The notes beneath the pieces were generated by a model that did no database searches, was not told the origin of the DNA, and saw only the letters and a list, made by a program, of their open reading frames with translations. A stretch of 64,000 nt of DNA from Litchfieldia stipae (lineage in GTDB: Bacteria; Bacillota; Bacilli; Bacillales; Bacillaceae_L): contig NZ_JACYHA010000016.1 in the NCBI RefSeq assembly GCF_014837155.1, positions 24,444-88,443 of the forward strand. Direction: 5' to 3'. Every line of letters begins with the position of its first letter. The first letter of the stretch is position 1. Made by a program: the position numbers and the translations under genes. Of the stretch, positions 9,827-18,623 are shown in pieces.

Positions 9827-11851
9827 TTACTCATTCATTTGTAGGAAATGCTGAAACACATTCTTTACTTTTGGTACGACATAGCCACTACCTGATTTGA
9901 CATCTTCAATTAACATCGCAACTAAAAGATCAGGTTCCTCGGTATCAACAGCCACGAAGAAACCATTTTCCTTTGCGTCCTTATCCTCACTACTCGTTTT
10001 CAATTCAGCCGTTCCGGTTTTCCCTGCTAATGTAACGCCTTCGATTTTCGCTGCACGTCCTGACCCTTGTGGATCCTCAATGACTTCAACTAAATCCTTC
10101 AAGATAGTTTCTGCATGAGTAGCTGAGACAACTGATTCACGCCACACCTCTGGTTCGCTATTTTCAAGGGCGAACAGGCTTGGCTTAAGGAGATTCCCTT
10201 GATTTAGGAATGGTGTATAGCTCATCGCTAAATGAAGGATATTCATCTCAACCTCGCCTTGACCGTAGGCAGAGTCTGCAAGCAGTTGTTCATTCTTGAT
10301 TCCATCATTTGAAATTTGTGAATCATAGAATGGATAGTCGAATGGGAATGTTTCATTAAAACCAAATTGCTTTAAGCCATTTTCAAATGGTTCAATGCCC
10401 ATGTCGAGAGCAACTCTGGCAAAATAAATATTATCAGAATAGACAAGTGCTTTTCTTAAGTCGATTGGTCCCTTCACATTGTTAACCCTTTTAATCCTAT
10501 AATTTCCCCATGAACTGTCCTTTTGCCATGTTTCTTCATTAATTTCATACGTATGTTCTGGAGTAATGGCTTGTTGCTCAAGAGCTATCGCAGCCGTAAT
10601 TGGTTTCAAGGTTGAGCCTGGTGCATATGTGTATCCCACTCGATTGATTAAAGGTTGGTTCGGATTCTCAGATAGTTCCTTCCATTTCTCTGAAGAGATT
10701 CCTAATACAAAATCATTTGGATCAAAAGATGGACTCGTTGCTAAGGCAAGCGTTTCACCTGTTTTTGGATCAATGGCAGCAGATGCCCCCTTTTCTCCTT
10801 TAAGCTGTTCATATACTACTTGTTGAAGCTCGATATCGATAGCAAGCTTAAGATTCTCACCGTCTTTAGCTGGTTTTGAAACAAGAGTGAATTCCTCGCC
10901 ATCTTCCTTAGCAATATAGATTTTAACACCTTTTTCACCTCTTAACCGTTCCTCAAACACCATTTCTAAGCCTTTCTTCCCGATGATGTCAGTGCTTGTA
11001 TATCCCTGTCCCTCTAATTTTTCTAAATCTTCTTGCGTGATGGAAGTGACATAGCCAACAAGGTTAGCCGTTGCTTCCTTGTATGGATAGACTCTTGATG
11101 GTACTCGCTGTACCTTCACTTCTTCAAATTCTGTCGCCACCTCTGTGACAAATACATTCTCATCAAGTGATATTCTTTTTAATGGGACAAAATAATGTGG
11201 TTGAACCCAGGAAGCATTTAATTTTTGTTCGATGGATTCTCTTGTCAGTCCAATTTTTGATGCTAAATCATCAAGCTTTGATTCATCAACCTGTTCTGGG
11301 ACCACACCGAGTTCATAGACTTCCCCGTTGATTGCTAAGCCACGTTCTAAACGATCAACTATCTCCCCACGGACTGGTGAGGTGAATGTTAGCTTTACTT
11401 CATCACCTTCATCCATGACTGAAAATATCATCGAAGGATTCCAATTGATCTTCCATTGTTTTTCTTCTTCAGTGACTTCTTGAACCACTGTTGCTTTGTG
11501 AGTATATTCAATAGGACCTGCGACAGTTTCCATTGATACTTTATACTCATAGGCGATTTCCCCATTTTCATCTGGAGCAAGTTCTTCTTCAGATGGTATA
11601 TAATCAACAACAATATTTGCAGCCTCGATATCACCATAGATTTTCTGATATCGTTCGACAAATTCTTCTTTGGTTATTGATTCTTTGCTTGCTGTTGTTA
11701 GTTGTTCATACATGTCTTCATATTTCAGATTCTCCCACTTCTCCGTGTACTCTTCAAATGCAGCCTCTGGACTTGGTTCCTCTTCTTTACAGGCTGTTAG
11801 AATTGTGAGAAGTAAAAAACTAATAAATAACCCCTTAAACGACCGTTTCAT
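9827..11851 (-). CDS. pbpC: Penicillin-binding protein 3-like transpeptidase (MecA_N type lipoprotein)
   Basis: 674 residues, close to B. subtilis PbpC in size and layout. Seen: a lipoprotein signal with lipobox LTAC; an NTF2-like MecA_N domain (about 30-145); a PBP dimerisation domain; and the transpeptidase with STLK near residue 413, YSDN near 470 and KTGTAE near 613. Class B PBPs of this group cross-link peptidoglycan outside the membrane; low beta-lactam affinity is known for relatives such as PBP2a and is not shown here. The ATG follows AGGAGTGATG. Single gene with its own terminator, divergent from the LCP gene. Confidence 0.95.
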   Translation of the reverse strand: MKRSFKGLFISFLLLTILTACKEEEPSPEAAFEEYTEKWENLKYEDMYEQLTTASKESITKEEFVERYQKIYGDIEAANIVVDYIPSEEELAPDENGEIAYEYKVSMETVAGPIEYTHKATVVQEVTEEEKQWKINWNPSMIFSVMDEGDEVKLTFTSPVRGEIVDRLERGLAINGEVYELGVVPEQVDESKLDDLASKIGLTRESIEQKLNASWVQPHYFVPLKRISLDENVFVTEVATEFEEVKVQRVPSRVYPYKEATANLVGYVTSITQEDLEKLEGQGYTSTDIIGKKGLEMVFEERLRGEKGVKIYIAKEDGEEFTLVSKPAKDGENLKLAIDIELQQVVYEQLKGEKGASAAIDPKTGETLALATSPSFDPNDFVLGISSEKWKELSENPNQPLINRVGYTYAPGSTLKPITAAIALEQQAITPEHTYEINEETWQKDSSWGNYRIKRVNNVKGPIDLRKALVYSDNIYFARVALDMGIEPFENGLKQFGFNETFPFDYPFYDSQISNDGIKNEQLLADSAYGQGEVEMNILHLAMSYTPFLNQGNLLKPSLFALENSEPEVWRESVVSATHAETILKDLVEVIEDPQGSGRAAKIEGVTLAGKTGTAELKTSSEDKDAKENGFFVAVDTEEPDLLVAMLIEDVKSGSGYVVPKVKNVFQHFLQMNE

Positions 11852-12082
11852 TTTGACATCACTCCTATAAAACTCATTACTCTCATACTACCATACTTTT
11901 CCCAAATTTCTGTTAAAACTTGATTGGCAAATTGGGGACGGTTCTCACTTTTCTTTCTTAGGACGAAAATCTTTCGAAAATGACGAATTCTAGTAAAAGG
12001 AAGATATTTTCATTGTTTCATTGTGTAGAAACATATATAATTTTGTTAGAATTTGTAATCCGATGAAAGGAAGAGATTAAAT

Positions 12083-13027
12083 TTGGCTAAATGGACGAAG
12101 AAGAGAAAGTGGCTTACTTTTACTTTAAGTGCGCTAGGTGTCATGTTCATTGGAATCGCAATCTATGCTTATTCAATATATAGTTCAGTCGAAAAAACAT
12201 TAAATGTGATCCATGAACCTATTGAAAGAGTCGTTTCTGAGAAGCGTATAGAGGAAGTAAAGTTTGAGGAGCAGGACCCTATTTCAGTATTAATTCTAGG
12301 TGTTGATGAAAGAGCAAATGATCGTGGTCGATCAGATACAATTATTGTCATGACCATCAATCCCACTACAAAATCGATGCGCATGGTAAGCATTCCACGT
12401 GATACTCGTACGGAAATTATCGGACGTGGTTTTAATGATAAGATTAATCATGCCTATGCATTTGGTGGCGTTGAAATGGCTATGAATACAGTTGAGAACT
12501 TCCTAGATATTCCGATTGATTACTTTGTGAAAGTGAATATGGAAGGCTTCCAGGACATCGTTGATGCTGTTGGAGGAGTTACAGTAAATAGCACGTTTGC
12601 CTTTGATTACGAAGGCTATTCATTTGGTGAAGGTGAACTAACAATGGATGGAAAGATGGCACTTGCTTATTCTCGAATGAGATATGATGATCCTCGTGGA
12701 GATTTCGGACGCCAAGACCGTCAAAAGCAAATCATTCAAGGAGTGATTGATAAAGGTGCAACCATCTCTTCAATCACGAAAATTGATGATATACTAGGTG
12801 TCATTGGTTCAAATGTTAAAACCAACCTCACTTTAACTGAAATGGTTGATATTCAAAAAAATTATAAAGATGCCCGCCATAGCTTGGAAAAACTGACTCT
12901 TACTGGTAGCGGCACTAAAATCAATGGTATCTATTACTTACAAGTTTCAGAAGAAGATCGCTCAGCATTATCATTACAATTAAAAGAGCACCTTAATATG
13001 AACGAATCAACTGTATCGACAAATTAA
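12083..13027 (+). CDS. LytR-CpsA-Psr (LCP) family cell-wall polymer ligase
   Basis: 314 residues with one N-terminal membrane helix and an extracellular LCP domain. Seen: VLILGVDERANDRGRSDTIIV (pyrophosphate-binding Arg/Asp), IPRDTR, NHAYAFGG and AYSRMRYDDPRGDFGRQDRQ. LCP enzymes move teichoic acid or capsule from undecaprenyl diphosphate to peptidoglycan. It starts with TTG after AAAGGAAGAG. The polymer genes within 8 kb make them its likely partners (inference). A second LCP is at 28489. Confidence 0.93.
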   Translation: MAKWTKKRKWLTFTLSALGVMFIGIAIYAYSIYSSVEKTLNVIHEPIERVVSEKRIEEVKFEEQDPISVLILGVDERANDRGRSDTIIVMTINPTTKSMRMVSIPRDTRTEIIGRGFNDKINHAYAFGGVEMAMNTVENFLDIPIDYFVKVNMEGFQDIVDAVGGVTVNSTFAFDYEGYSFGEGELTMDGKMALAYSRMRYDDPRGDFGRQDRQKQIIQGVIDKGATISSITKIDDILGVIGSNVKTNLTLTEMVDIQKNYKDARHSLEKLTLTGSGTKINGIYYLQVSEEDRSALSLQLKEHLNMNESTVSTN

Positions 13028-13035
13028 TTTAACTT

Positions 13036-13088
13036 AAAAAAGCTGCTTTACCTATGTATGATTGCATAAGTAAAGCAGCTTTTTATTA
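13036..13088 (+). terminator. Terminator of the LCP gene
   Basis: AAAGCTGCTTTACCTATG pairs with CATAAGTAAAGCAGCTTT and is followed by TTTTT. Confidence 0.9.
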
Positions 13089-13096
13089 TGTTATCT

Positions 13097-13150
13097 TGAA
13101 TACACATAAGACTCCCATAGGATGGGGTAACCGTGTATTCAGACTACGAC
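13097..13150. repeat. REP-A dispersed palindromic repeat, short degenerate copy
   Basis: Starts TGAATACACATAAGACTCCC and ends GTGTATTCAGACTACGAC. It keeps both ends of the family seen complete at 39104-39222 but lacks the middle. Confidence 0.7.
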
Positions 13151-13166
13151 ATTATAATTTATCCAC

Positions 13167-14825
13167 CTACATAATATCTTTCTGAGAACCATCCTTCATC
13201 TCTTTACTTTTCCACTTCATAAAAGCCTCAACCACTACTGGGTCAAATTGCTTTCCTGACTCACTTTTGATTATTGTACTCGCCTGTTGCTCACTCATCC
13301 CTTTTCGATAAGGACGATCGGAGGTCATCGCATCAAATGTATCAGCAACACAGGTAATTCTCGCCAACAAATGAATCTCTTCACCAGAAATGCCGTCTGG
13401 GTATCCTCCTCCATCCCAGCGCTCATGATGTGAACGGACGATGGGACGAATATGATTCAAGCTTTTAATATTTGTGATAATCTCATCACCATACACAGGA
13501 TGCTGCTTAATTTCATGAAATTCCTCTGGGGTAAGTCGGCCCGTTTTATGAAGTACCCGATCTGGGACTCCGATTTTCCCAATATCATGCAATGCAGCAC
13601 CAAGCTGTAAGTCCCTTTTCTCCTTATCGGTTAATTGCAGCTCGTCTGCAATTGCAAGGGCATATTCAGTAACACGCTTGGAATGTCCCGCCGTATACGA
13701 ATCTCTTTTTTCAAGCGTTATACTAATCGCTTCAATCGTTTGAATAAACAAGCGATATCTTTCATTTAATACACTCTGCAAAGCATCAATAATGGCCGAT
13801 GTACCTTGATCGCGAGTAGTTGGGAGTGGCGCATCTAAATCCCCATTTGTAATTCTTTCAGCTTGCTCAATAAGGAGCGCAGTCGGTCTTGACAGCTTTC
13901 GATATATACTTACCCCAACAACGATAACAACGATTTCTAATAAAATAGAAATCATCAATAGCGTATTTCTAAGCTTCAATTTAGCTTCATAAATCATCGA
14001 TTCATCATAAGAGATCCCAATTAACATTTGATTATAGAGAGGCATTAATGTAAAAACCTGATTTTCGCCATCTGAAACCTGTAACAGCCTGATATCTTGT
14101 GAATCAGTGTTCACCGAAATGACATTATTCTTAACCAGTTCACGGAGCTTTTCTTTCGTTTCAGCCGTAAAAGGTAAATGTTCTTCATCAGAAAATAGAT
14201 TTCCTTCTCGATCAAATAGAAAAATCTTTCCTGTCTTTCCTAACTTTTCATTTATGACAGTCGGATTAAAGAAATGAGTACTGATTTTTAGTGTACCTTC
14301 TATATAACTGTATTTCCCAATTGCATTTTTGATTGGTGTATAAATCGATATGTAAGGCTCTTTACTATTCAAGCTATATTCGAAGGGTGAAAGAAATGTG
14401 CCATTATGGTAGGTTGTATCTTCTATTTGAATGAACGGCTTCTTTTCAGTAATCGTAAGCGGTCGATTGATAATAGAGCGTTTATGATTTAAATTATGAT
14501 CGAGCATGCTAATTTGATCGAACATCTGATGGTCTTCAAATCCCTTTTTAATAAACGCGGATATCAACTCTGGGTTTGTCGTTACTGTATTAGGACGTTC
14601 AGCTAAATCAGTCAACTCTGAAATGGGCTTATTTAAATCCTCTAATGTATTTTGCTTTATTAATTCTAAATTGGTTTTCAGTGATGTATTTGCAGTTTCT
14701 TCAATCGAAGGAAAGATATATAAATATAACAAAAACCAAAATACGATAATGATTGAAGTCGTAGCAATAATAAGCACCGCACTATTTTTTAAAAAGGAAA
14801 TGTTTCTTCGATAAAAATCGACCAT
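13167..14825 (-). CDS. Membrane sensor protein with HD-GYP c-di-GMP phosphodiesterase domain
   Basis: 552 residues: a membrane helix near the N-terminus, an extracytoplasmic Cache-like sensor of about 240 residues, a second helix (LLMISILLEIVVIVV), a HAMP region, then an HD-GYP domain over the last 180 residues. Seen: HDIGKIGVPD, the following KTGRL helix, and HHERWDGGGYPDG, so the metal ligands and GYP loop are complete and hydrolysis of c-di-GMP is expected. There is an earlier ATG at 14849, but AGGAG precedes the ATG at 14825. The ligand is unknown. It stands alone, convergent with the LCP gene. Confidence 0.92.
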   Translation of the reverse strand: MVDFYRRNISFLKNSAVLIIATTSIIIVFWFLLYLYIFPSIEETANTSLKTNLELIKQNTLEDLNKPISELTDLAERPNTVTTNPELISAFIKKGFEDHQMFDQISMLDHNLNHKRSIINRPLTITEKKPFIQIEDTTYHNGTFLSPFEYSLNSKEPYISIYTPIKNAIGKYSYIEGTLKISTHFFNPTVINEKLGKTGKIFLFDREGNLFSDEEHLPFTAETKEKLRELVKNNVISVNTDSQDIRLLQVSDGENQVFTLMPLYNQMLIGISYDESMIYEAKLKLRNTLLMISILLEIVVIVVGVSIYRKLSRPTALLIEQAERITNGDLDAPLPTTRDQGTSAIIDALQSVLNERYRLFIQTIEAISITLEKRDSYTAGHSKRVTEYALAIADELQLTDKEKRDLQLGAALHDIGKIGVPDRVLHKTGRLTPEEFHEIKQHPVYGDEIITNIKSLNHIRPIVRSHHERWDGGGYPDGISGEEIHLLARITCVADTFDAMTSDRPYRKGMSEQQASTIIKSESGKQFDPVVVEAFMKWKSKEMKDGSQKDIM

Positions 14826-14849
14826 ATACGACAAACTCCTACAATTCAT

Positions 14850-15187
14850 TTTACTTCATTATACATAATTTCATAGGGAGTAACTACTACTCATTTATTC
14901 TCTTTTTCACTAGGCATTTGCTGCAAAAATTGATGAATTAACTATTCCCACTATTGTTACGTTTTATTTGCTGTAAAACAAGATATTCGTGGTAAAATGT
15001 ACCTATTATCAACTCGTAACAATTGGGTAATTTGGGGTGCTTTTCCGAAATTTAGCAAATTTTGTTGCAAATCAATATATTAATAGATATGATAACTACA
15101 GAAATAGATACACCGCAATTTCTTCAAAAATTACATCTTCTAAAAATAATTCTAGTAAAGTAAATAATCTAGTAGGTGACGTATTTT
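14850..15187. other. Divergent intergenic region and leader of the DUF5317 gene
   Basis: No credible ORF. It holds the promoter of the DUF5317 gene (15065-15093) and an AT-rich leader of about 90 nt. A 101-codon frame here overlaps the DUF5317 start and looks like chance. Confidence 0.5.
15065..15093 (+). promoter_or_regulatory. Sigma-A-type promoter of the DUF5317/peptide operon
   Basis: TTGCAA, a 17-nt spacer and TATGAT. It lies about 95 bp before the ATG at 15188. Confidence 0.6.
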
Positions 15188-15775
15188 ATGGTTTTCGATG
15201 GAATTATCTTATCATTTATAGTAGCGCTTTGTCGCAAAGGGAATTTGCAAGCCTTTTCTACACTCAGATTGAAGTGGGGATGGATCTTTCCTATTTTTTT
15301 ACTCATTCAATTATCGGTCTACTTTCTACAAAACAGCATTGAACTGATTGGTCAAACTAGTAATTATATATATATGGCAATTTATATAGTAGGAATGGGA
15401 TTTCTATACGTTAACCGAGCTCATCCTGGGTTTATGATTATTCTCATTGGAGTCTTTTTAAACTTTATTGTTATGTTCGTTAATGGTGGAAGAATGCCTG
15501 TTTCAGCAGAGGCAGCAGCTGTTCTAGATCCTATGTATCTAGATATCTTAAAAGATCAGCTTTATGCAAAGCACACATTGTTAACAGAATCGACTAAACT
15601 AGGTTTCTTGGGAGACATTATCCCTCTTTCATCACCTTATCCAAAAACGCAGGTGATTAGTATTGGAGATGTAGTGATGAATATCGGCGGCTTCAAATTC
15701 ATTCAATATATAATGGTGCATAAAAAAGAAGCACAAGCAACAACATCAGTTTCGAAATTAAAGGAGGTGAATTAA
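15188..15775 (+). CDS. DUF5317 family membrane protein
   Basis: 195 residues with about five hydrophobic helices and the conserved NGGRMPVS loop near the middle that marks DUF5317. The function of the family is not established. A GTG at 15176 would add four residues, but AGGTGA sits 8 nt before the ATG at 15188. It is followed after 2 bp by a 34-codon ORF whose ribosome binding site lies inside this gene's end, so the two are translationally coupled. The next gene is a GGDEF/HD-GYP protein, so a link to c-di-GMP signalling is possible but unproven. Confidence 0.8.
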   Translation: MVFDGIILSFIVALCRKGNLQAFSTLRLKWGWIFPIFLLIQLSVYFLQNSIELIGQTSNYIYMAIYIVGMGFLYVNRAHPGFMIILIGVFLNFIVMFVNGGRMPVSAEAAAVLDPMYLDILKDQLYAKHTLLTESTKLGFLGDIIPLSSPYPKTQVISIGDVVMNIGGFKFIQYIMVHKKEAQATTSVSKLKEVN

Positions 15776-15777
15776 TC

Positions 15778-15882
15778 ATGAAAAAATTTGCGGGGTCAAA
15801 ATTATCACGTGTTCTATTTAACGCAATTATTTTCGGATCACTAATTCTTTCTTTCACATCAGGGTGGAAAGTTGGTTTGTAA
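15778..15882 (+). CDS. Small hydrophobic peptide (34 aa) coupled to DUF5317
   Basis: Starts ATG after a near-perfect AAAGGAGGTGA site. The product has a basic N-terminus (MKKFAGSKLSRV), one hydrophobic stretch (LFNAIIFGSLILSF) and the tail TSGWKVGL, so it looks like a signal peptide or a single-helix membrane peptide. It begins 2 bp after the DUF5317 stop and ends just before a strong terminator, so the two genes form a closed operon. I recognise no family. A secreted or processed signal peptide and a small subunit of the DUF5317 protein are both possible. Confidence 0.7.
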   Translation: MKKFAGSKLSRVLFNAIIFGSLILSFTSGWKVGL

Positions 15883-15893
15883 GATGTATAATA

Positions 15894-15940
15894 AGGTGGG
15901 AGAAAAAGTTGATTATAACTTTCTCCCACCAATTTTTTTA
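15894..15940 (+). terminator. Terminator of the DUF5317/peptide operon
   Basis: GGTGGGAGAAAAAGTT pairs almost perfectly with AACTTTCTCCCACC and is followed by seven T. Confidence 0.9.
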
Positions 15941-15957
15941 TATGTGAGTTGATTAAT

Positions 15958-17796
15958 ATGAAACTGCAAAATAACTCAGTTAAACTATATTTATTAATAA
16001 CTTTTCTGATTGCTATCTCAACCTTAGGGTACTTTGTTATGTTCTCAGAGATCACAATTTCAGATTGGGTTATTATCTTTTCACTAATTGGCGCTATATC
16101 TTTACTAAACTATCATATTATATACATTCCACCTAAAGATAATATTATATCTATGGACTCAGCTATTTACTTAGCGAGTTTATATCTATATGGAATTGAA
16201 TTGACTTTGTATGCTCTATTTATCATTAGCGTTATTTTTATAATCTACCAACGAAAACTTTCATGGTGGACTCATATTTTCAATTTTTCAATATACGCTA
16301 TTATGATTTCTATCTCATATCTACTTTTTATAAGTTTTGGTGGGATAATTGGAACCATTAATACAGAAAATCTGCTACCTTATATAATCTCGTTAGCATC
16401 CTATTTTTCTGTAAATATGCTATTCGTCACATTATTCTTTAAGTTACATGACTCAAAGAGTTTTAATAGCGTTTTTAAAAGGATAAGTATAGACAAAACA
16501 TTCCTTGCCAGTTACTTCACTACAATGCTTTTATCAATTATCCTAGGAATTCTTTTAAATAATGAAGGCTTTTTCGGTCTTTTCCTTTTCGTCTGTATTG
16601 CTATGCTCTTGTCCTTTGCATTTGATCAGCATTTTAAGCTGTATCAAAAGACATTGGAGAAGGCGAATAAGGATTATCTGACTGGACTGAATAATCACGG
16701 TTATTTCAAAGAATTATTAGAGAAGGAAATTCTAAATGCTCGCGAGAACCAAACGACAGTGAATGTAGCTCTCATCGATATTGATGATTTCAAGAAATAT
16801 AATGATCTTTATGGACATATACAAGGTGATGCATTGCTAACCTTCTTTGGAAAAATCCTTGAGGAAGAAGCAAATGCACACAACTACACGGTTGCAAGGT
16901 ATGGTGGAGAGGAATTTTCCGTTATTCTACCAAACACAACAAGCTTAGAAGCCTACCGTTGCATTAATAATTTAAGAAAGAAAGTGAACGATACCTATTT
17001 TGCTGGTGTGGAGGCCCTTCCTTATGGGTGCCTGTCCTTCTCAGCAGGAATCGTAGAATATTGTAACGGTGTATATGACTCTACTGAGCTATTAAAAAAA
17101 GCGGACCAAGCGATGTACTATTCAAAGGCACAAGGTAAAAACTTTGTTCATATTTTTAGTGAGGAAGTAGAGAATAATCACCAGGTGTTAACCGCGATGG
17201 ATCATAATTTGGAGGAAGCCGAGCAACAGCTGAAAATCTTCCTTTCAAAGGACGTCTATACGTATCGTCATAGTAAGCGTGTGTTTCAATATGCGTTGGA
17301 TTTCAGTAATCAGCTAGAGTTATCTGATTCTGAAAAGAAGAATTTAATTCTTGGTGCTTTAATTCATGATATCGGGAAGCTTGAGATCCCACGAGATATT
17401 CTGAATAAGAAGGGCAAGCTTGAACAGCATGAATGGGAAATGGTCAAAAAGCATGTGACGTTCGGAAAAGAAATCATTTCGACGAATAAGAAATTCGATT
17501 CACTGCTTCCCCTTGTTGAGCTTCATCATGAACGATATGATGGGAAAGGCTATCCACATGGACTAAAGGGCCACAATATTCCAAAGCTAGCTAGAATCCT
17601 TTGTATCATTGATTCATTTGATGCAATGACAACTGAACGACCATATCAGAAGACGAAATCATTTTGTGAGGCAATATCAGAATTACGTCGTTGTTCTGGT
17701 GAGCAATTTGATCCTGAATTTGTTGAACCCTTCATTCATATGATTGAAAATAACTATTCAGAGAAATTGAGTAAGAGTGAAGCTATCAATAGTTAA
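15958..17796 (+). CDS. Membrane GGDEF + HD-GYP dual c-di-GMP enzyme
   Basis: 612 residues. About six membrane helices fill the first 220 residues, then a diguanylate cyclase domain (DYLTGLNNHGYF, RYGGEEFSVILP near 315) and an HD-GYP domain (HDIGKLEIP near 470, HHERYDGKGYPHG). Both active sites look complete. No RxxD inhibitory site precedes GGEEF, so simple product inhibition is not expected. It could both make and degrade c-di-GMP, with the membrane part setting the balance (inference). A TTG at 15949 is in frame; the ATG at 15958 with a weak GAG site is preferred. A terminator separates it from the peptide gene. Confidence 0.92.
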   Translation: MKLQNNSVKLYLLITFLIAISTLGYFVMFSEITISDWVIIFSLIGAISLLNYHIIYIPPKDNIISMDSAIYLASLYLYGIELTLYALFIISVIFIIYQRKLSWWTHIFNFSIYAIMISISYLLFISFGGIIGTINTENLLPYIISLASYFSVNMLFVTLFFKLHDSKSFNSVFKRISIDKTFLASYFTTMLLSIILGILLNNEGFFGLFLFVCIAMLLSFAFDQHFKLYQKTLEKANKDYLTGLNNHGYFKELLEKEILNARENQTTVNVALIDIDDFKKYNDLYGHIQGDALLTFFGKILEEEANAHNYTVARYGGEEFSVILPNTTSLEAYRCINNLRKKVNDTYFAGVEALPYGCLSFSAGIVEYCNGVYDSTELLKKADQAMYYSKAQGKNFVHIFSEEVENNHQVLTAMDHNLEEAEQQLKIFLSKDVYTYRHSKRVFQYALDFSNQLELSDSEKKNLILGALIHDIGKLEIPRDILNKKGKLEQHEWEMVKKHVTFGKEIISTNKKFDSLLPLVELHHERYDGKGYPHGLKGHNIPKLARILCIIDSFDAMTTERPYQKTKSFCEAISELRRCSGEQFDPEFVEPFIHMIENNYSEKLSKSEAINS

Positions 17797-17860
17797 GACT
17801 ATATTCATCATGTTTGTTGTTACAGACAGATTAAAAATTAACAATAATATTACAAGCATT

Positions 17861-17936
17861 CTGAATACACGTAGACTCCCGTGGGATGCGTGGACAAAGT
17901 GAGCCCCGACAGGACACGAAGTGTATTCAGGCTGCG
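17861..17936. repeat. REP-A dispersed palindromic repeat
   Basis: Runs from CTGAATACACGTAGACTCCC to GTGTATTCAGGCTGCG, with inverted ends. Medium-length family member just after the GGDEF/HD-GYP gene. Confidence 0.8.
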
Positions 17937-17939
17937 ATT

Positions 17940-17970
17940 TAAAAAAGGCGATTGTCTCGCCTTTTTTTTG
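17940..17970 (+). terminator. Terminator after GGDEF/HD-GYP gene and REP-A copy
   Basis: AAAAGGCGA and TCGCCTTTT form a stem with a 5-nt loop followed by a T run. Confidence 0.85.
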
Positions 17971-18018
17971 TTTAAAGCCCTCCCCTACTGTCCACACTGT
18001 TAGTGGAGGTGAAAGAGA

Positions 18019-18564
18019 ATGAAGAAGCTATTAGTTGGGATGATTCTAATTCAAGTGATAGTGTTTATTGCTCTTATTTTATACGATTCTAAGCCTACAT
18101 CTGTTGCTAATTCTCCGTATCGAACGATTGATTATAGCATTCGAAAGGATAGCCCTAGTCAGGCTGTGATGAATCAATCAACGTTACTAGAATCAGGGAT
18201 GGAGAATGCCACTACATTAGATGACCTGACAAAGATTAAGCAAAAGTACATGTCTCTTTTTGGAAAGCTAGAACAGACGACTTCAACAAAACTAACAAAC
18301 TTAATGGTGAAGGCATTTGATGAGTATCAGGAACAAGGTACGAAAAGCCAATCATTACTTAGTATGAGCCGTTATTATCAGGAGTTTAAGGAAATGGAGC
18401 AAGAAGCTGATCAGGAATTTAAGCAGCTTTATGAGCAATTGCAGGCTGAATTAGTAGAGCATGATTACTCAGCAAATGAAGCTGATGAATTCAAAAAGAT
18501 TTATGAACAGAAAAAGAAAGAACAATTAGCTGCATTCAAAGAACACTTGAAGCAGCAGGAATAA
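18019..18564 (+). CDS. Small membrane-anchored coiled-coil protein, unknown function
   Basis: 181 residues. An N-terminal hydrophobic anchor (LLVGMILIQVIVFIALILY) precedes a Gln/Glu/Lys-rich, probably helical domain (about 60-180) with long charged heptad-like stretches such as EFKEMEQEADQEF. No cysteines or catalytic motif are evident. A strong GTGGAGGTG site precedes the ATG. It stands alone between terminators. No family recognised. Confidence 0.75.
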   Translation: MKKLLVGMILIQVIVFIALILYDSKPTSVANSPYRTIDYSIRKDSPSQAVMNQSTLLESGMENATTLDDLTKIKQKYMSLFGKLEQTTSTKLTNLMVKAFDEYQEQGTKSQSLLSMSRYYQEFKEMEQEADQEFKQLYEQLQAELVEHDYSANEADEFKKIYEQKKKEQLAAFKEHLKQQE

Positions 18565-18594
18565 GGGGTGGCCTCGGGCTCACCCCTTTATTCA
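18562..18594 (+). terminator. Probable terminator
   Basis: AATAAGGGGTG pairs with CACCCCTTTATT across an 11-nt loop. The T run is short. Confidence 0.6.
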
Positions 18595-18623
18595 TAAGTT
18601 GTAACCTGTAAAGCAAACTTTAT

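Noticed and set aside
11935..11960. GGGGACGGTTCTCA motif upstream of the LCP gene as a mobile-element remnant
   Set aside because: Similar strings occur near REP-type elements in Firmicutes, but a single short match is not enough.
15037..15342. 101-codon ORF before the DUF5317 gene
   Set aside because: It runs through the promoter and overlaps the well-supported DUF5317 start in another frame.
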